From the NCBI GenBank assembly GCA_017473615.1, contig JAFUKL010000011.1:16234-80233 (forward strand): DNA of 64,000 nt. The letters run 5' to 3'. The stretch is from Muribaculaceae bacterium. Its GTDB lineage: Bacteria > Bacteroidota > Bacteroidia > Bacteroidales > Muribaculaceae. Positions 18,548-25,619 of this stretch are shown piece by piece (the stretch's first letter is position 1; the number at the start of each line of letters is the position of its first letter). The position numbers and the translations under genes were made by a program. The notes beneath the pieces were generated by a model. That model searched no databases and was not told the DNA's origin. It was given only the letters and a program-made list of their open reading frames with translations.

Positions 18548-18690
18548 GGTGTACGCTCTCTTGGTAAGAGAAGATACAAGGTTCAAAAGCAACTAAGGTA
18601 GTGTTATAACTATAAGAACTATTGACAATATAGTTACTATTGCCACAATAGATACCATAACATCAAAAAGAGATGCGTTCCACCAAGGGA
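18548..18690 (+). pseudogene. Relic inverted copy of the secreted-protein gene (leader arm joined to 3' end)
   Basis: Bases 18548-18578 repeat the long arm of the leader at 18211-18241 with one change, in inverted orientation. They run directly into 18577-18627, which repeats the last codons and stop of the same gene (G-S-K-A-T-K-V-V-L-stop, 2 changes in 51 bases). After a 16-18 base insertion, 26 bases of the 3' untranslated region follow (2 changes). Essentially the whole coding region between leader and tail is missing. This is best read as a duplicated gene that lost its inside by deletion. Confidence 0.7.
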
Positions 18691-18703
18691 GCGCATCTCT
18701 TTT
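18666..18703. terminator. Terminator at the end of the relic copy and of the M16 peptidase gene
   Basis: AAAAGAGATGCG (18666-18677) pairs with CGCATCTCTTTT (18692-18703); the inner bases TCC/GGGA can extend the stem. It has T/A runs on both sides. Confidence 0.8.
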
Positions 18704-18728
18704 GTGTTATAAACCGATTTTCTTTCGC

Positions 18729-21554
18729 TTATTCAGCAGGTGGCAACATTACAAATTGAATGCGGTTGCCTGAAGCAAGTATTTGCTTGACAAAATCCTG
18801 AACAGCAGCAGGGGTAAGACCGCTTACGATGTCGCGGTAGCCCGCGTTACGATTTACACCTGTCAACAGATTGGTTCGCATAGTATTCAACCAATAACGG
18901 TTTTCGTGTTCGTTCTGGTCTATTGCCTTAAGCATATATTCTTTCACCTTGCTTAAATCGTCTTCTTTTACCGCTGTAGAAAGGTCGGTAAGCGCCTTAG
19001 TGGTGAGTTCACACACTTTTTCTTTCTTATTGGCATCTATTCCGAATACGGCTTGAACAGCGAGTGTGGGTTCAAATGACATATTCAATGAAGCCGATGC
19101 GTGAGGACTGTATGCCGCACCTTCGTCTTCACGTACACTGTTGGTAAGGTTGGTACTCATCAACTGACCCACGATGCTTGCCTTGATTATATTTTCCGGA
19201 GTGTAAGGAATATTGTTTGTATTCCAGATAGCAGCATACATGGCTTGCTTATTCTCGGTAGCATACACAAATTCACCGTAAACATCGCCTTTCTTCAAAT
19301 CCAAGTGGTCGTTTACAGCAACTTCTTTATTACCTTTCTTCACCGGAAGCGATGCAATATATTGAGCGATATACTGTCTTAGCTGAGCTTCATCGAAGTT
19401 ACCTATGATAATGAAGTCAAATTCTGCCGCATTGCCAAAACGTTCCTTGTGAATTTCAAGCATACGGTTGTAATCAGCCTTAGCAAGCAATTCAGGACCT
19501 ATGATTTGAGCCTTAGGATTGTTTGCATAGATAAAGTTTGTCAGAGAGTCTTGGAACACATAGTTAGGCGAATTAACCTGATTCTTGAGTGCGCCTGCCA
19601 CCATGTCCCTGACAACGTTGAATCCGTCGATGTCGTTTCTCGGACTCACGATGCCGGCATAAAGCAACTGCATCATCGTTTCAAGATCTTTAGGAGTGGT
19701 ACGGGCTGTGATGAACTCGTTGGCTCCGCCGATGTTGAATGACACCGATGCCTGCTTACCGCTCATGAATTTGTTGAGATCATTGTAAGACAACTTGTCA
19801 ACACCGTTCATGCTCCACAATTGGTTGTAGATGGATATGTTAGCGTGATCTTCGGCTCCGTATAGAGCTTCACCTCCCCAGCTTGATGCAGAAAGAGCTA
19901 CTTCATCGTTTTTGAAATCGGTCTTTTTGATGTAAACCTTAACACCGTTGGAAAGTGTCAATTCGGTGAAACCGAACTTAGCCGGAGCTTCTTTCACAAT
20001 AGAGCCGGCAGCAGGGATTTCGTTCAACAAGGTTAGGTTCATAGCCTCTTCGGCAGGCTTTTCGGTAGAAACAGCTTGTACTTCCTTGGCAGCGGCAGCC
20101 ATTTCGGCATCGCTCATAAGGGTTACACCTTCCTTGACAGGACCGAGATTAAGCACCACAAGGTTTTTGCCGTTAAGGTCTATCAACTGCTTCATTGTAG
20201 CATTGATGATTTCAACGGGTAGCATCGGAGCCATTTGATTGATTTTCTCATATTCGTAAGCAATACCGCTTATCGGAGTATTGTCAAGGAAATGTGCAAT
20301 ATAAGATTGAGCGTATGCGTCATGTTTCTGCTTGTCACGGTTAGTGTAAGCCTTTTCAAGGCGGCTTAGGTATTCGTTGCGAGCGCGATCATATTCGCTT
20401 GCAGTGAATCCGTGTTCTGCTATACGCTTTATTTCGGTAAGCAAAGCCTGCAAAGCCGATTTTCCGCCTTTCTCGTTCACGTATGCCTGAACTGAAAGCG
20501 CACCTTTGTAGTTAGACAATAAGAATTCACCGAAACCGCCTCCTGCACTACCGAACGGTGCACCCGGTTTCATTGAGATTTCATCAAATCTTTGAGCTAT
20601 CATGATGTCGGCTACACCGAAGATATAGTCATTCACGTATTGAGCATCGCTGTTACGCATTTCGCGTGGCAGGATGTCATATTTAACGAATGCCCATACA
20701 AGTTCGGCAGGCATTTCCTTATCGGCATAGCTTACGAAGATAGGTTGGTCGTTGTCAGGCACCGGGAAGTATTCAAACGGAGCCGGATTTTCGGGCATTT
20801 GGATGTGACCGAAAAGGTTCTTGATTTTTGCTTCCATCAGGTCAACATCTATATCGCCCACCACCACTATACCTTGAAGGTCGGGACGATACCACTTGTG
20901 GTAGTAGCTGCGCAAGTCGTCATACTTGAAGTTATCGATAACCTCGATAAGACCTATCGGCAGACGTTCGCCATATTTGCTGCCCGGGTAAATCGTAGGA
21001 CCATGCTTTTCAATCATGCGGGTAATGGCATTGCCAAGTCGCCATTCTTCGTGAATAACTCCGCGTTCCTTGTCGATTTCGGCGTCTTCAAGCAACAATG
21101 CGCTTGCCCAGTCGTGAAGAATAAGCAAACATGAGTCTATCACAGCTTCTTTGGCTGTAGGTACACTTGTGATTCGATACACGGTGCGGTCGGTAGATGT
21201 ATAAGCATTCAAGTCAGCACCGAATTTAATACCTTTTGATTCAAGCCAAGTCACGATTTTGTTTCCGGGGAAATTCTTTGTTCCGTTGAAACACATGTGT
21301 TCAAGGAAGTGTGCAAGACCGCGCTGACTTTCCTCTTCCTGAACCGAACCCACTTTTTGAGCGATGTGGAAATCGACTTGATTCTTTGGGAACTCGTTGT
21401 GACGGATGTAATAAGTCAATCCGTTGGCGAGTTTTCCAACTCTCACGGCAGAATCCACCGGAGCTGCCGGCACTTGCGGCATCTGTGCGCTCATGGTCGC
21501 AGACAGACCTATAAAAGCTATCGCTGCAAGTAGAAAATTGTAAATTTTTTTCAT
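18729..21554 (-). CDS. Exported M16 family zinc metallopeptidase (pitrilysin type)
   Basis: A 941-residue protein: signal peptide (cleaved near S-A-Q, residue 24), an active M16 domain with the inverted zinc motif HFLEH at residues 82-86 and the third ligand Glu in ERGVIHEEW, then a second M16 half without the zinc motif that completes the clamshell. The two-domain fused layout matches long periplasmic 'insulinase family' enzymes of Bacteroidetes, which degrade peptides. It has a ~110-base leader with a perfect palindrome. It is a single gene; peptide specificity cannot be read from the sequence. Confidence 0.93.
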   Translation of the reverse strand: MKKIYNFLLAAIAFIGLSATMSAQMPQVPAAPVDSAVRVGKLANGLTYYIRHNEFPKNQVDFHIAQKVGSVQEEESQRGLAHFLEHMCFNGTKNFPGNKIVTWLESKGIKFGADLNAYTSTDRTVYRITSVPTAKEAVIDSCLLILHDWASALLLEDAEIDKERGVIHEEWRLGNAITRMIEKHGPTIYPGSKYGERLPIGLIEVIDNFKYDDLRSYYHKWYRPDLQGIVVVGDIDVDLMEAKIKNLFGHIQMPENPAPFEYFPVPDNDQPIFVSYADKEMPAELVWAFVKYDILPREMRNSDAQYVNDYIFGVADIMIAQRFDEISMKPGAPFGSAGGGFGEFLLSNYKGALSVQAYVNEKGGKSALQALLTEIKRIAEHGFTASEYDRARNEYLSRLEKAYTNRDKQKHDAYAQSYIAHFLDNTPISGIAYEYEKINQMAPMLPVEIINATMKQLIDLNGKNLVVLNLGPVKEGVTLMSDAEMAAAAKEVQAVSTEKPAEEAMNLTLLNEIPAAGSIVKEAPAKFGFTELTLSNGVKVYIKKTDFKNDEVALSASSWGGEALYGAEDHANISIYNQLWSMNGVDKLSYNDLNKFMSGKQASVSFNIGGANEFITARTTPKDLETMMQLLYAGIVSPRNDIDGFNVVRDMVAGALKNQVNSPNYVFQDSLTNFIYANNPKAQIIGPELLAKADYNRMLEIHKERFGNAAEFDFIIIGNFDEAQLRQYIAQYIASLPVKKGNKEVAVNDHLDLKKGDVYGEFVYATENKQAMYAAIWNTNNIPYTPENIIKASIVGQLMSTNLTNSVREDEGAAYSPHASASLNMSFEPTLAVQAVFGIDANKKEKVCELTTKALTDLSTAVKEDDLSKVKEYMLKAIDQNEHENRYWLNTMRTNLLTGVNRNAGYRDIVSGLTPAAVQDFVKQILASGNRIQFVMLPPAE

Positions 21555-21630
21555 TGTTTATTGAATTAAAATAAATGTGATGTACTATCTATTATGTATC
21601 CTTAAAATCTCTGAACCTATCAATTACCGT

Positions 21631-21648
21631 AAGGTCTTTAAAGACCTT
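21631..21648. repeat. 18-bp perfect palindrome in the leader of the M16 gene
   Basis: AAGGTCTTTAAAGACCTT is perfectly self-complementary. It lies between the -7 box (21665-21672) and the start codon, so it will be a hairpin at the 5' end of the mRNA or an operator on DNA. Confidence 0.6.
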
Positions 21649-21664
21649 GACTAAAACAATTTGC

Positions 21665-21672
21665 CAAAATTA
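21665..21672 (-). promoter_or_regulatory. -7 box (TAATTTTG) of the M16 peptidase gene
   Basis: Matches TAnnTTTG on the minus strand about 110 bases before the start codon. The remaining stretch 21673-21857 between this and the ATPase gene holds no convincing gene. Confidence 0.45.
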
Positions 21673-21857
21673 GGTAAATTCTCCCAATGTACGTTCCGTT
21701 TGCCGTTAAAAAACGTATAAACACACATATTAGACGTATTTTGCAGGTAAAAAGTTGCATTTCCACCCCAAAAAACTGCACAATTCCACATTTCTTCCCT
21801 CAAAAAAGCAAAAACGTTATCTCCTATAATTAATTTATGGCTATTCAAAACAACTTC

Positions 21858-23192
21858 TTATATCATACCGGTCATATATACAGGTAAGTAACTGATGTCA
21901 TCGTTTCTTTGAAAATCTTTTGTATATAGTACATAACTATGCTTTATGCGAGATGAAAATTTTTCTCGAAAAGCATTTAACGATGTATGTGATTTATATC
22001 CGGAAGATTTCACCTCGATAGGGCATATTTTATTACCTCGAGAAATCAAAAAGTCTATTTCATAAAAATGTTTTTCATCAGCAGGGAAAGTGTAATAAAA
22101 CAATTTATTTCCGGTGGCAACGAGCATTTGAGCTACCAAATTCTCATATACATATCCTAAATTAGCTTCCAACTTGTCGGTAAGTAATTTTTGATATATT
22201 ATGTTTTCGGTGAAATCTTTATCCCAAAATGCCATGGTAACAAACAATCCTGTATCAACAATAAATAGTTTATATCGTGAAATATCTTGGGTTAGCGACA
22301 TGCCTATATTGGGGTCATCGGCGTGGTAAGCAATCGAAACCACCTTGCTGTCCTCCAAATTTATAAGCATTTCTTCTTCCCTATTGTTTTCAACTTTCCC
22401 TATTACTGTTTGAAAATAATATCGTGAAACGTTTCGACTTAATTGAGCAGGAATTGCCATAAATAATTTACTCGTTTTTCCGGTTGGATCTATTTTCAAA
22501 AAATCATCGGCATATAACCTGACAATATTTCTTTTAACTGCATCAACCTTTGCCAAATTATTAGTGTCAAGGTATTCATTCACAGCTTGAGGCATACCTC
22601 CCACCAACATATACAGCCTTAAATCTCTTTGTTTCTCTCTATGAGCTGAGCCTAATGGAAGTCCTTTATCATAGAAAGTTTTAATCATAGGTAATGAAAT
22701 CGTATCTCCTAACGCCCAACGAAATTCTTCAAAATCCATAGGGTACATATCGATTGTATCCTCTTCACTTGGGATTGTAATATTCTTAGTGTTTTGCTTA
22801 ATGCTGATAAGCGAACCGGTTTCTATATAATCATATCTCCCGTCTTGAACCAAATATTTTATGGCTTGGCGAGCCAAGGGACACTTTTGTACCTCATCAA
22901 ATATTATAAGCGATTTGCGTTCTTCAAGTACAACATTAAACGAGGCTTGTAATTGAAGAAAAATGAACTCAAGATTCATCAAATCATTAAACAAAGAACT
23001 GATACTCGGCGAAACTTTATTAAAATCAATGAGGATATAAGATTTATACTCGTTTTTTGCAAATTCTTCCACAATAGTGGATTTACCTATACGTCTTGCT
23101 CCTTGTATCAACAAAGCCCTTCTACCGGCTGCCTCATGCTTCCATTTAAGCAGTTTATCATATATTTTTCGCTTGAACACTTTCTTTACCAT
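21858..23192 (-). CDS. AAA ATPase with DUF4143 domain
   Basis: A 444-residue P-loop protein: Walker A GARRIGKST at residues 31-39, Walker B LIIFDEVQ with the sensor-like ETGSLI, then a DUF4143 C-terminal half containing an EIDFLISR...IEVKSS segment that looks like a PD-(D/E)xK nuclease fold. Such ATPases occur in many copies in Bacteroidales and archaea; their biological role is unsettled, though they are often spread as selfish-like or defence-linked single genes. This one is AT-rich relative to its neighbours and sits behind 33-bp tandem repeats, both consistent with transfer. It has no partner gene next to it. Confidence 0.85.
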   Translation of the reverse strand: MVKKVFKRKIYDKLLKWKHEAAGRRALLIQGARRIGKSTIVEEFAKNEYKSYILIDFNKVSPSISSLFNDLMNLEFIFLQLQASFNVVLEERKSLIIFDEVQKCPLARQAIKYLVQDGRYDYIETGSLISIKQNTKNITIPSEEDTIDMYPMDFEEFRWALGDTISLPMIKTFYDKGLPLGSAHREKQRDLRLYMLVGGMPQAVNEYLDTNNLAKVDAVKRNIVRLYADDFLKIDPTGKTSKLFMAIPAQLSRNVSRYYFQTVIGKVENNREEEMLINLEDSKVVSIAYHADDPNIGMSLTQDISRYKLFIVDTGLFVTMAFWDKDFTENIIYQKLLTDKLEANLGYVYENLVAQMLVATGNKLFYYTFPADEKHFYEIDFLISRGNKICPIEVKSSGYKSHTSLNAFREKFSSRIKHSYVLYTKDFQRNDDISYLPVYMTGMI

Positions 23193-23215
23193 AGCTAAAA
23201 GATTGTTTTACAGTG

Positions 23216-23223
23216 CGAATATA
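23216..23223 (-). promoter_or_regulatory. -7-like box (TATATTCG) of the DUF4143 gene
   Basis: One mismatch to TAnnTTTG on the minus strand, 24 bases before the start. The tandem repeat begins 11 bases further upstream and covers the -33 region. Confidence 0.35.
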
Positions 23224-23233
23224 TAATAAAAAT

Positions 23234-23326
23234 CCCTTTCCCGCAAATTCAAAACGCCATTTTCCTCCCTTTCCCGTAAATTTGAAACGCCATTTTCCTC
23301 CCTTTCCCGTAAATTTGAAAAACAAA
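23234..23326. repeat. 33-bp tandem repeat (2.8 copies)
   Basis: Units begin at 23234, 23267 and 23300. Each reads CCCTTTCCCG, then (C/T)AAATT, then (C/T)(A/G)AAACGCCA, then TTTTCCT; the third copy is partial. The period is 33, a multiple of three, so open frames run through it on both strands, but no gene start is attached. It occupies the upstream promoter region of the DUF4143 gene. Confidence 0.85.
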
Positions 23327-23876
23327 AAATGCACCAACCTCCAAAAACAAAAATACCTGCTCGGGACAGAAAATGTGGGCGATATTGTTCAGTGAACGTT
23401 GTGTGCGGTTTTGGTGTGTAAAATTAGTGTGTAAATGCTTTTGGAATGCACACACCATAGCCTTGCATACCTCGCTGTTAATCAAATGTTTAGAAAATTT
23501 ATTTGAGTTGGGAGCAAAAAAAATTGATTGTCTCACGACAACCAACCTTAATTAACCTTAAATCTAATACCATGAAAAACACGTTGCAAATTTAAGCGTT
23601 TTTTCAATTCTGTCAATACCTTTTACAGAAAAAACGCACAATATTAATATTCTTTAATTTATTTTCAGTATTTGAAACAAATATTTATTTCAAGAAAACC
23701 TATAAGAATTTAGAGCAAATTCACATTTTATTTCGGGAATTAATTTTAAGGAGTATTTTGGTATGGATTTATGCAAAATTATGAAAGTAATAGCAGGCCG
23801 GCTTTTTCCAAATAGTTTGGTAAAAAGACAATCAAAAGAGCTTTAAAGAAAACGAAACTCGCTTTGAGTATAAGCC
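23327..23876. other. Long non-coding gap with mini-ORF and hairpin
   Basis: About 550 bases without a normal gene. A seven-codon frame M-K-N-T-L-Q-I-stop at 23572-23595 is preceded by an AACCTTAAATCTAATACC context. It is followed at once by an imperfect hairpin at 23596-23637 (GCGTTTTTT / AAAAAACGC with an inner CTGT/ACAG), which has terminator character. Nothing codes downstream on that strand. It may be the stump of a lost gene or an attenuator-like remnant. Confidence 0.4.
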
Positions 23877-24038
23877 TCAGGGAGTTTCATCATCTCCTTT
23901 AACAGCCAATGCATCCGCTTTAAGTTTTTCTTTATAGGCTTGCAATCGTTTTCGCCAAGCTGCTCGTTTTGCGGCTTCTTTTGCAGCCTTTTGCTTGAGA
24001 TACTGCTCGTATTGGTTTTCCAAAAAATTATCTGCCAT
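23877..24038 (-). CDS. Small charged coiled-coil protein, unknown function
   Basis: A 53-residue protein starting M-A-D-N-F-L-E-N-Q-Y-E-Q-Y; the centre is a highly charged Lys/Ala/Arg helix (KQKAAKEAAKRAAWRKRL) that would form a coiled coil or bind nucleic acid. Small MADN(F/Y)LE-type proteins are widespread in Bacteroidales. An ATG two codons upstream (24044) is equally possible; the frame extends to 24071, but that region overlaps a dispersed hairpin region downstream of the tRNA and is unlikely to be coding. It follows tRNA-Pro on the same strand. Confidence 0.6.
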   Translation of the reverse strand: MADNFLENQYEQYLKQKAAKEAAKRAAWRKRLQAYKEKLKADALAVKGDDETP

Positions 24039-24079
24039 ATTCATCTGATACAAAAAAAGGCGGTGAGCCATAATCTAAA

Positions 24080-24114
24080 GGAGCTGAGCCAAAAATAACT
24101 TTTGACACAACTCC
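24080..24114. repeat. 35-nt dispersed hairpin element, copy 1 (behind tRNA-Pro)
   Basis: GGAGCTGAGCC...ACACAACTCC: imperfect inverted repeat around an AAAAATAACTTTT core. It is identical to 37277-37311 except for one base. It lies ten bases beyond the tRNA 3' end on the minus strand and may act as its terminator. Confidence 0.7.
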
Positions 24115-24123
24115 TCTGTTTTG

Positions 24124-24196
24124 TCGGGGTGAGAAGACTCGAACTTCCGACCTCTACGTCCCGAACGTAGCGCGCTGCCAACTGTGCTACACCCCG
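24124..24196 (-). tRNA. tRNA-Pro (anticodon CGG)
   Basis: The 73-nt minus-strand sequence folds into a full cloverleaf: acceptor CGGGGTG/CACCCCG, anticodon stem CTACG/CGTAG with loop TTCGGGA (anticodon CGG, reads CCG), T-loop TTCGAGTC. The discriminator is A (base 24124) and CCA is not encoded. Identity agrees with the E. coli CGG proline tRNA, whose anticodon arm is very similar. Confidence 0.95.
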
Positions 24197-24216
24197 CCTA
24201 CTTTGTTTATCGGGTG

Positions 24217-24224
24217 CAAAGATA
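24217..24224 (-). promoter_or_regulatory. -7 box (TATCTTTG) of tRNA-Pro
   Basis: A perfect TAnnTTTG on the minus strand, 21 bases upstream of the mature tRNA 5' end. Confidence 0.55.
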
Positions 24225-24268
24225 ATGCAAATAAATGAAAAAATCGCACTCCTGACAAAAAAAATTCA

Positions 24269-25405
24269 TCATAAGGATTTCTTATAAGCACGGCGACGCT
24301 TATGCTGCTCCGTATCGAAATACTGCCATTGAGACTGAACCTTTTGATTTATTTCCAATTCCGGATTACTTTCGGCAAAGCGATAGCCGTTTTTAATATA
24401 TTCCGGAATAAGATCGGCAAAAAGTAATGCGTTCACGCCTTTGCTCTGATATTCCGGTTTTATGGCTACAAGCATAAGGTCGACAATATCATTTTTTCCG
24501 CGCAAAGCTTTCAACAAATGCCACCAACCAAACGGGAACAAGCGTCCGCGTGATTTCTGCAATGCCTTCGACATGGACGGCAATGTTATACCCACTCCTA
24601 TCAACTCTCCACTTTCCTCGGCAATAAGGCACACATTCTCCAACCTGAGTATAGGCAAATACATGTTTATATAGTGCTTTATCTGCTTATTGGTTAGAGG
24701 CGAATAACCGTAAAGAGGGTCATAAGCCTCGTTTATCAGTTTGAAAATTGCTTCGCCATAATCTTTCACCAACTTCTTTGAGCTGGTATATTTCGGCGTA
24801 GACAGATTATACTTCCGCCTTATAATATCGGCTATACGTGCCATTTTTTCAGGTACAGCCTCAGGTACACGCATTTTGAATTCTATCCAGTCTATCTCTT
24901 TTTCAAACCCGAGAGCCTCCAAATGCTCGGGATAGTAAGGATAGTTATAAATCGTAGCCATCGTGCTTAATTGGTCGTAACCCTCTATAAGCATACCTTC
25001 CGGATCCATATCGGTAAATCCCAACGGTCCCACAATGGTATCCATCCCTTTCTCACGCCCCCATTGTTCAACAGCCTCAATCAAAGCCCTGCTCACTTCC
25101 TTGTCATCTATGAAATCAACAAAACCGAAGCGCACGTGCCGCTCGTTATATTTCTCATTGGTGACTTTATTGATGATACCCGCTATTCTACCCACAGGTT
25201 TTCCCGAAACATCATCATAAGCCATGAAATACTTGGATTCACAGAATTCAAATGCCGGATTTCCACTTGGTACAAGTGTGTTCAACTCGTCAAGGACAAG
25301 CGATGGTACATAATACTCATTACCCTTGTACAGATTAATACCGAAGTCAACAAACTTTTCAAGTTTGCTCTTCTTAGCCGGAATCTCTTTTATTATAACT
25401 GCCAT
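24269..25405 (-). CDS. GNAT-like N-acetyltransferase, Bacteroidetes family
   Basis: A 378-residue cytoplasmic protein. The N-terminal part opens with IIKEIPAKKSKLEKFVDF and contains GRIAGIIN; the second half carries a GNAT-like stretch (CLIAEESGELIGVGITLP, then LMLVAIKPEYQSKGVNALLF) with a pyrophosphate-loop-like Q-S-K-G-V-N-A. This length and double layout match a conserved Bacteroidetes family of unknown substrate. It lies at the end of the SGNH-MBOAT-microprotein series on the same strand, so a link to acyl transfer is possible, but the distance and lack of overlap leave that open. Confidence 0.75.
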   Translation of the reverse strand: MAVIIKEIPAKKSKLEKFVDFGINLYKGNEYYVPSLVLDELNTLVPSGNPAFEFCESKYFMAYDDVSGKPVGRIAGIINKVTNEKYNERHVRFGFVDFIDDKEVSRALIEAVEQWGREKGMDTIVGPLGFTDMDPEGMLIEGYDQLSTMATIYNYPYYPEHLEALGFEKEIDWIEFKMRVPEAVPEKMARIADIIRRKYNLSTPKYTSSKKLVKDYGEAIFKLINEAYDPLYGYSPLTNKQIKHYINMYLPILRLENVCLIAEESGELIGVGITLPSMSKALQKSRGRLFPFGWWHLLKALRGKNDIVDLMLVAIKPEYQSKGVNALLFADLIPEYIKNGYRFAESNPELEINQKVQSQWQYFDTEQHKRRRAYKKSL

Positions 25406-25488
25406 ATAATTTTTCTTATTTGCTCCGATGACATATCAACTTTCGCATTGAGTGCCATTCCGCTTCACGGGGTCAAAATTACTTAAAA

Positions 25489-25578
25489 TTAGTTATTATA
25501 CCAAATCAGCACAGCAACAGCCGCTATAATGATGACCGTGAGTGCCACATACACTTTATCGTACTTATGTTTATTCAT
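25489..25578 (-). CDS. 29-residue single-span membrane microprotein
   Basis: An ATG-started frame of 30 codons: a basic start (M-N-K-H-K-Y-D-K), a continuous hydrophobic helix (V-Y-V-A-L-T-V-I-I-I-A-A-V-A-V-L-I-W), then Y-N-N and stop. It lies 41 bases after the MBOAT stop on the same strand and before the GNAT gene. The topology (basic end inside) is ideal for a single-pass inner-membrane peptide, which could assist the acyltransferase next door. No family is recognised. Its small size keeps confidence moderate. Confidence 0.5.
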   Translation of the reverse strand: MNKHKYDKVYVALTVIIIAAVAVLIWYNN

Positions 25579-25619
25579 AACCGTATATTATCGTTATAGT
25601 ACCTTATTTTTTTATCTAC

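Noticed and set aside
16981-18703. Insertion sequence or composite transposon bounded by the inverted segments
   Set aside because: No transposase is present, and the repeated segments are the gene's own leader and 3' end rather than terminal repeats with target duplications.
21651-21848. 65-residue minus-strand frame between the M16 and DUF4143 genes
   Set aside because: It spans the likely -7 box of the M16 gene and has no coding-like composition or recognisable motif.
23234-23326. Possible CRISPR array
   Set aside because: Units are directly adjacent with no spacers and there are no cas genes.
23249-23545. Minus-strand frame with repeated FQIYGKGRKMA phrase
   Set aside because: The phrase is just the translation of the 33-bp tandem repeat (period divisible by three); no gene-like remainder.
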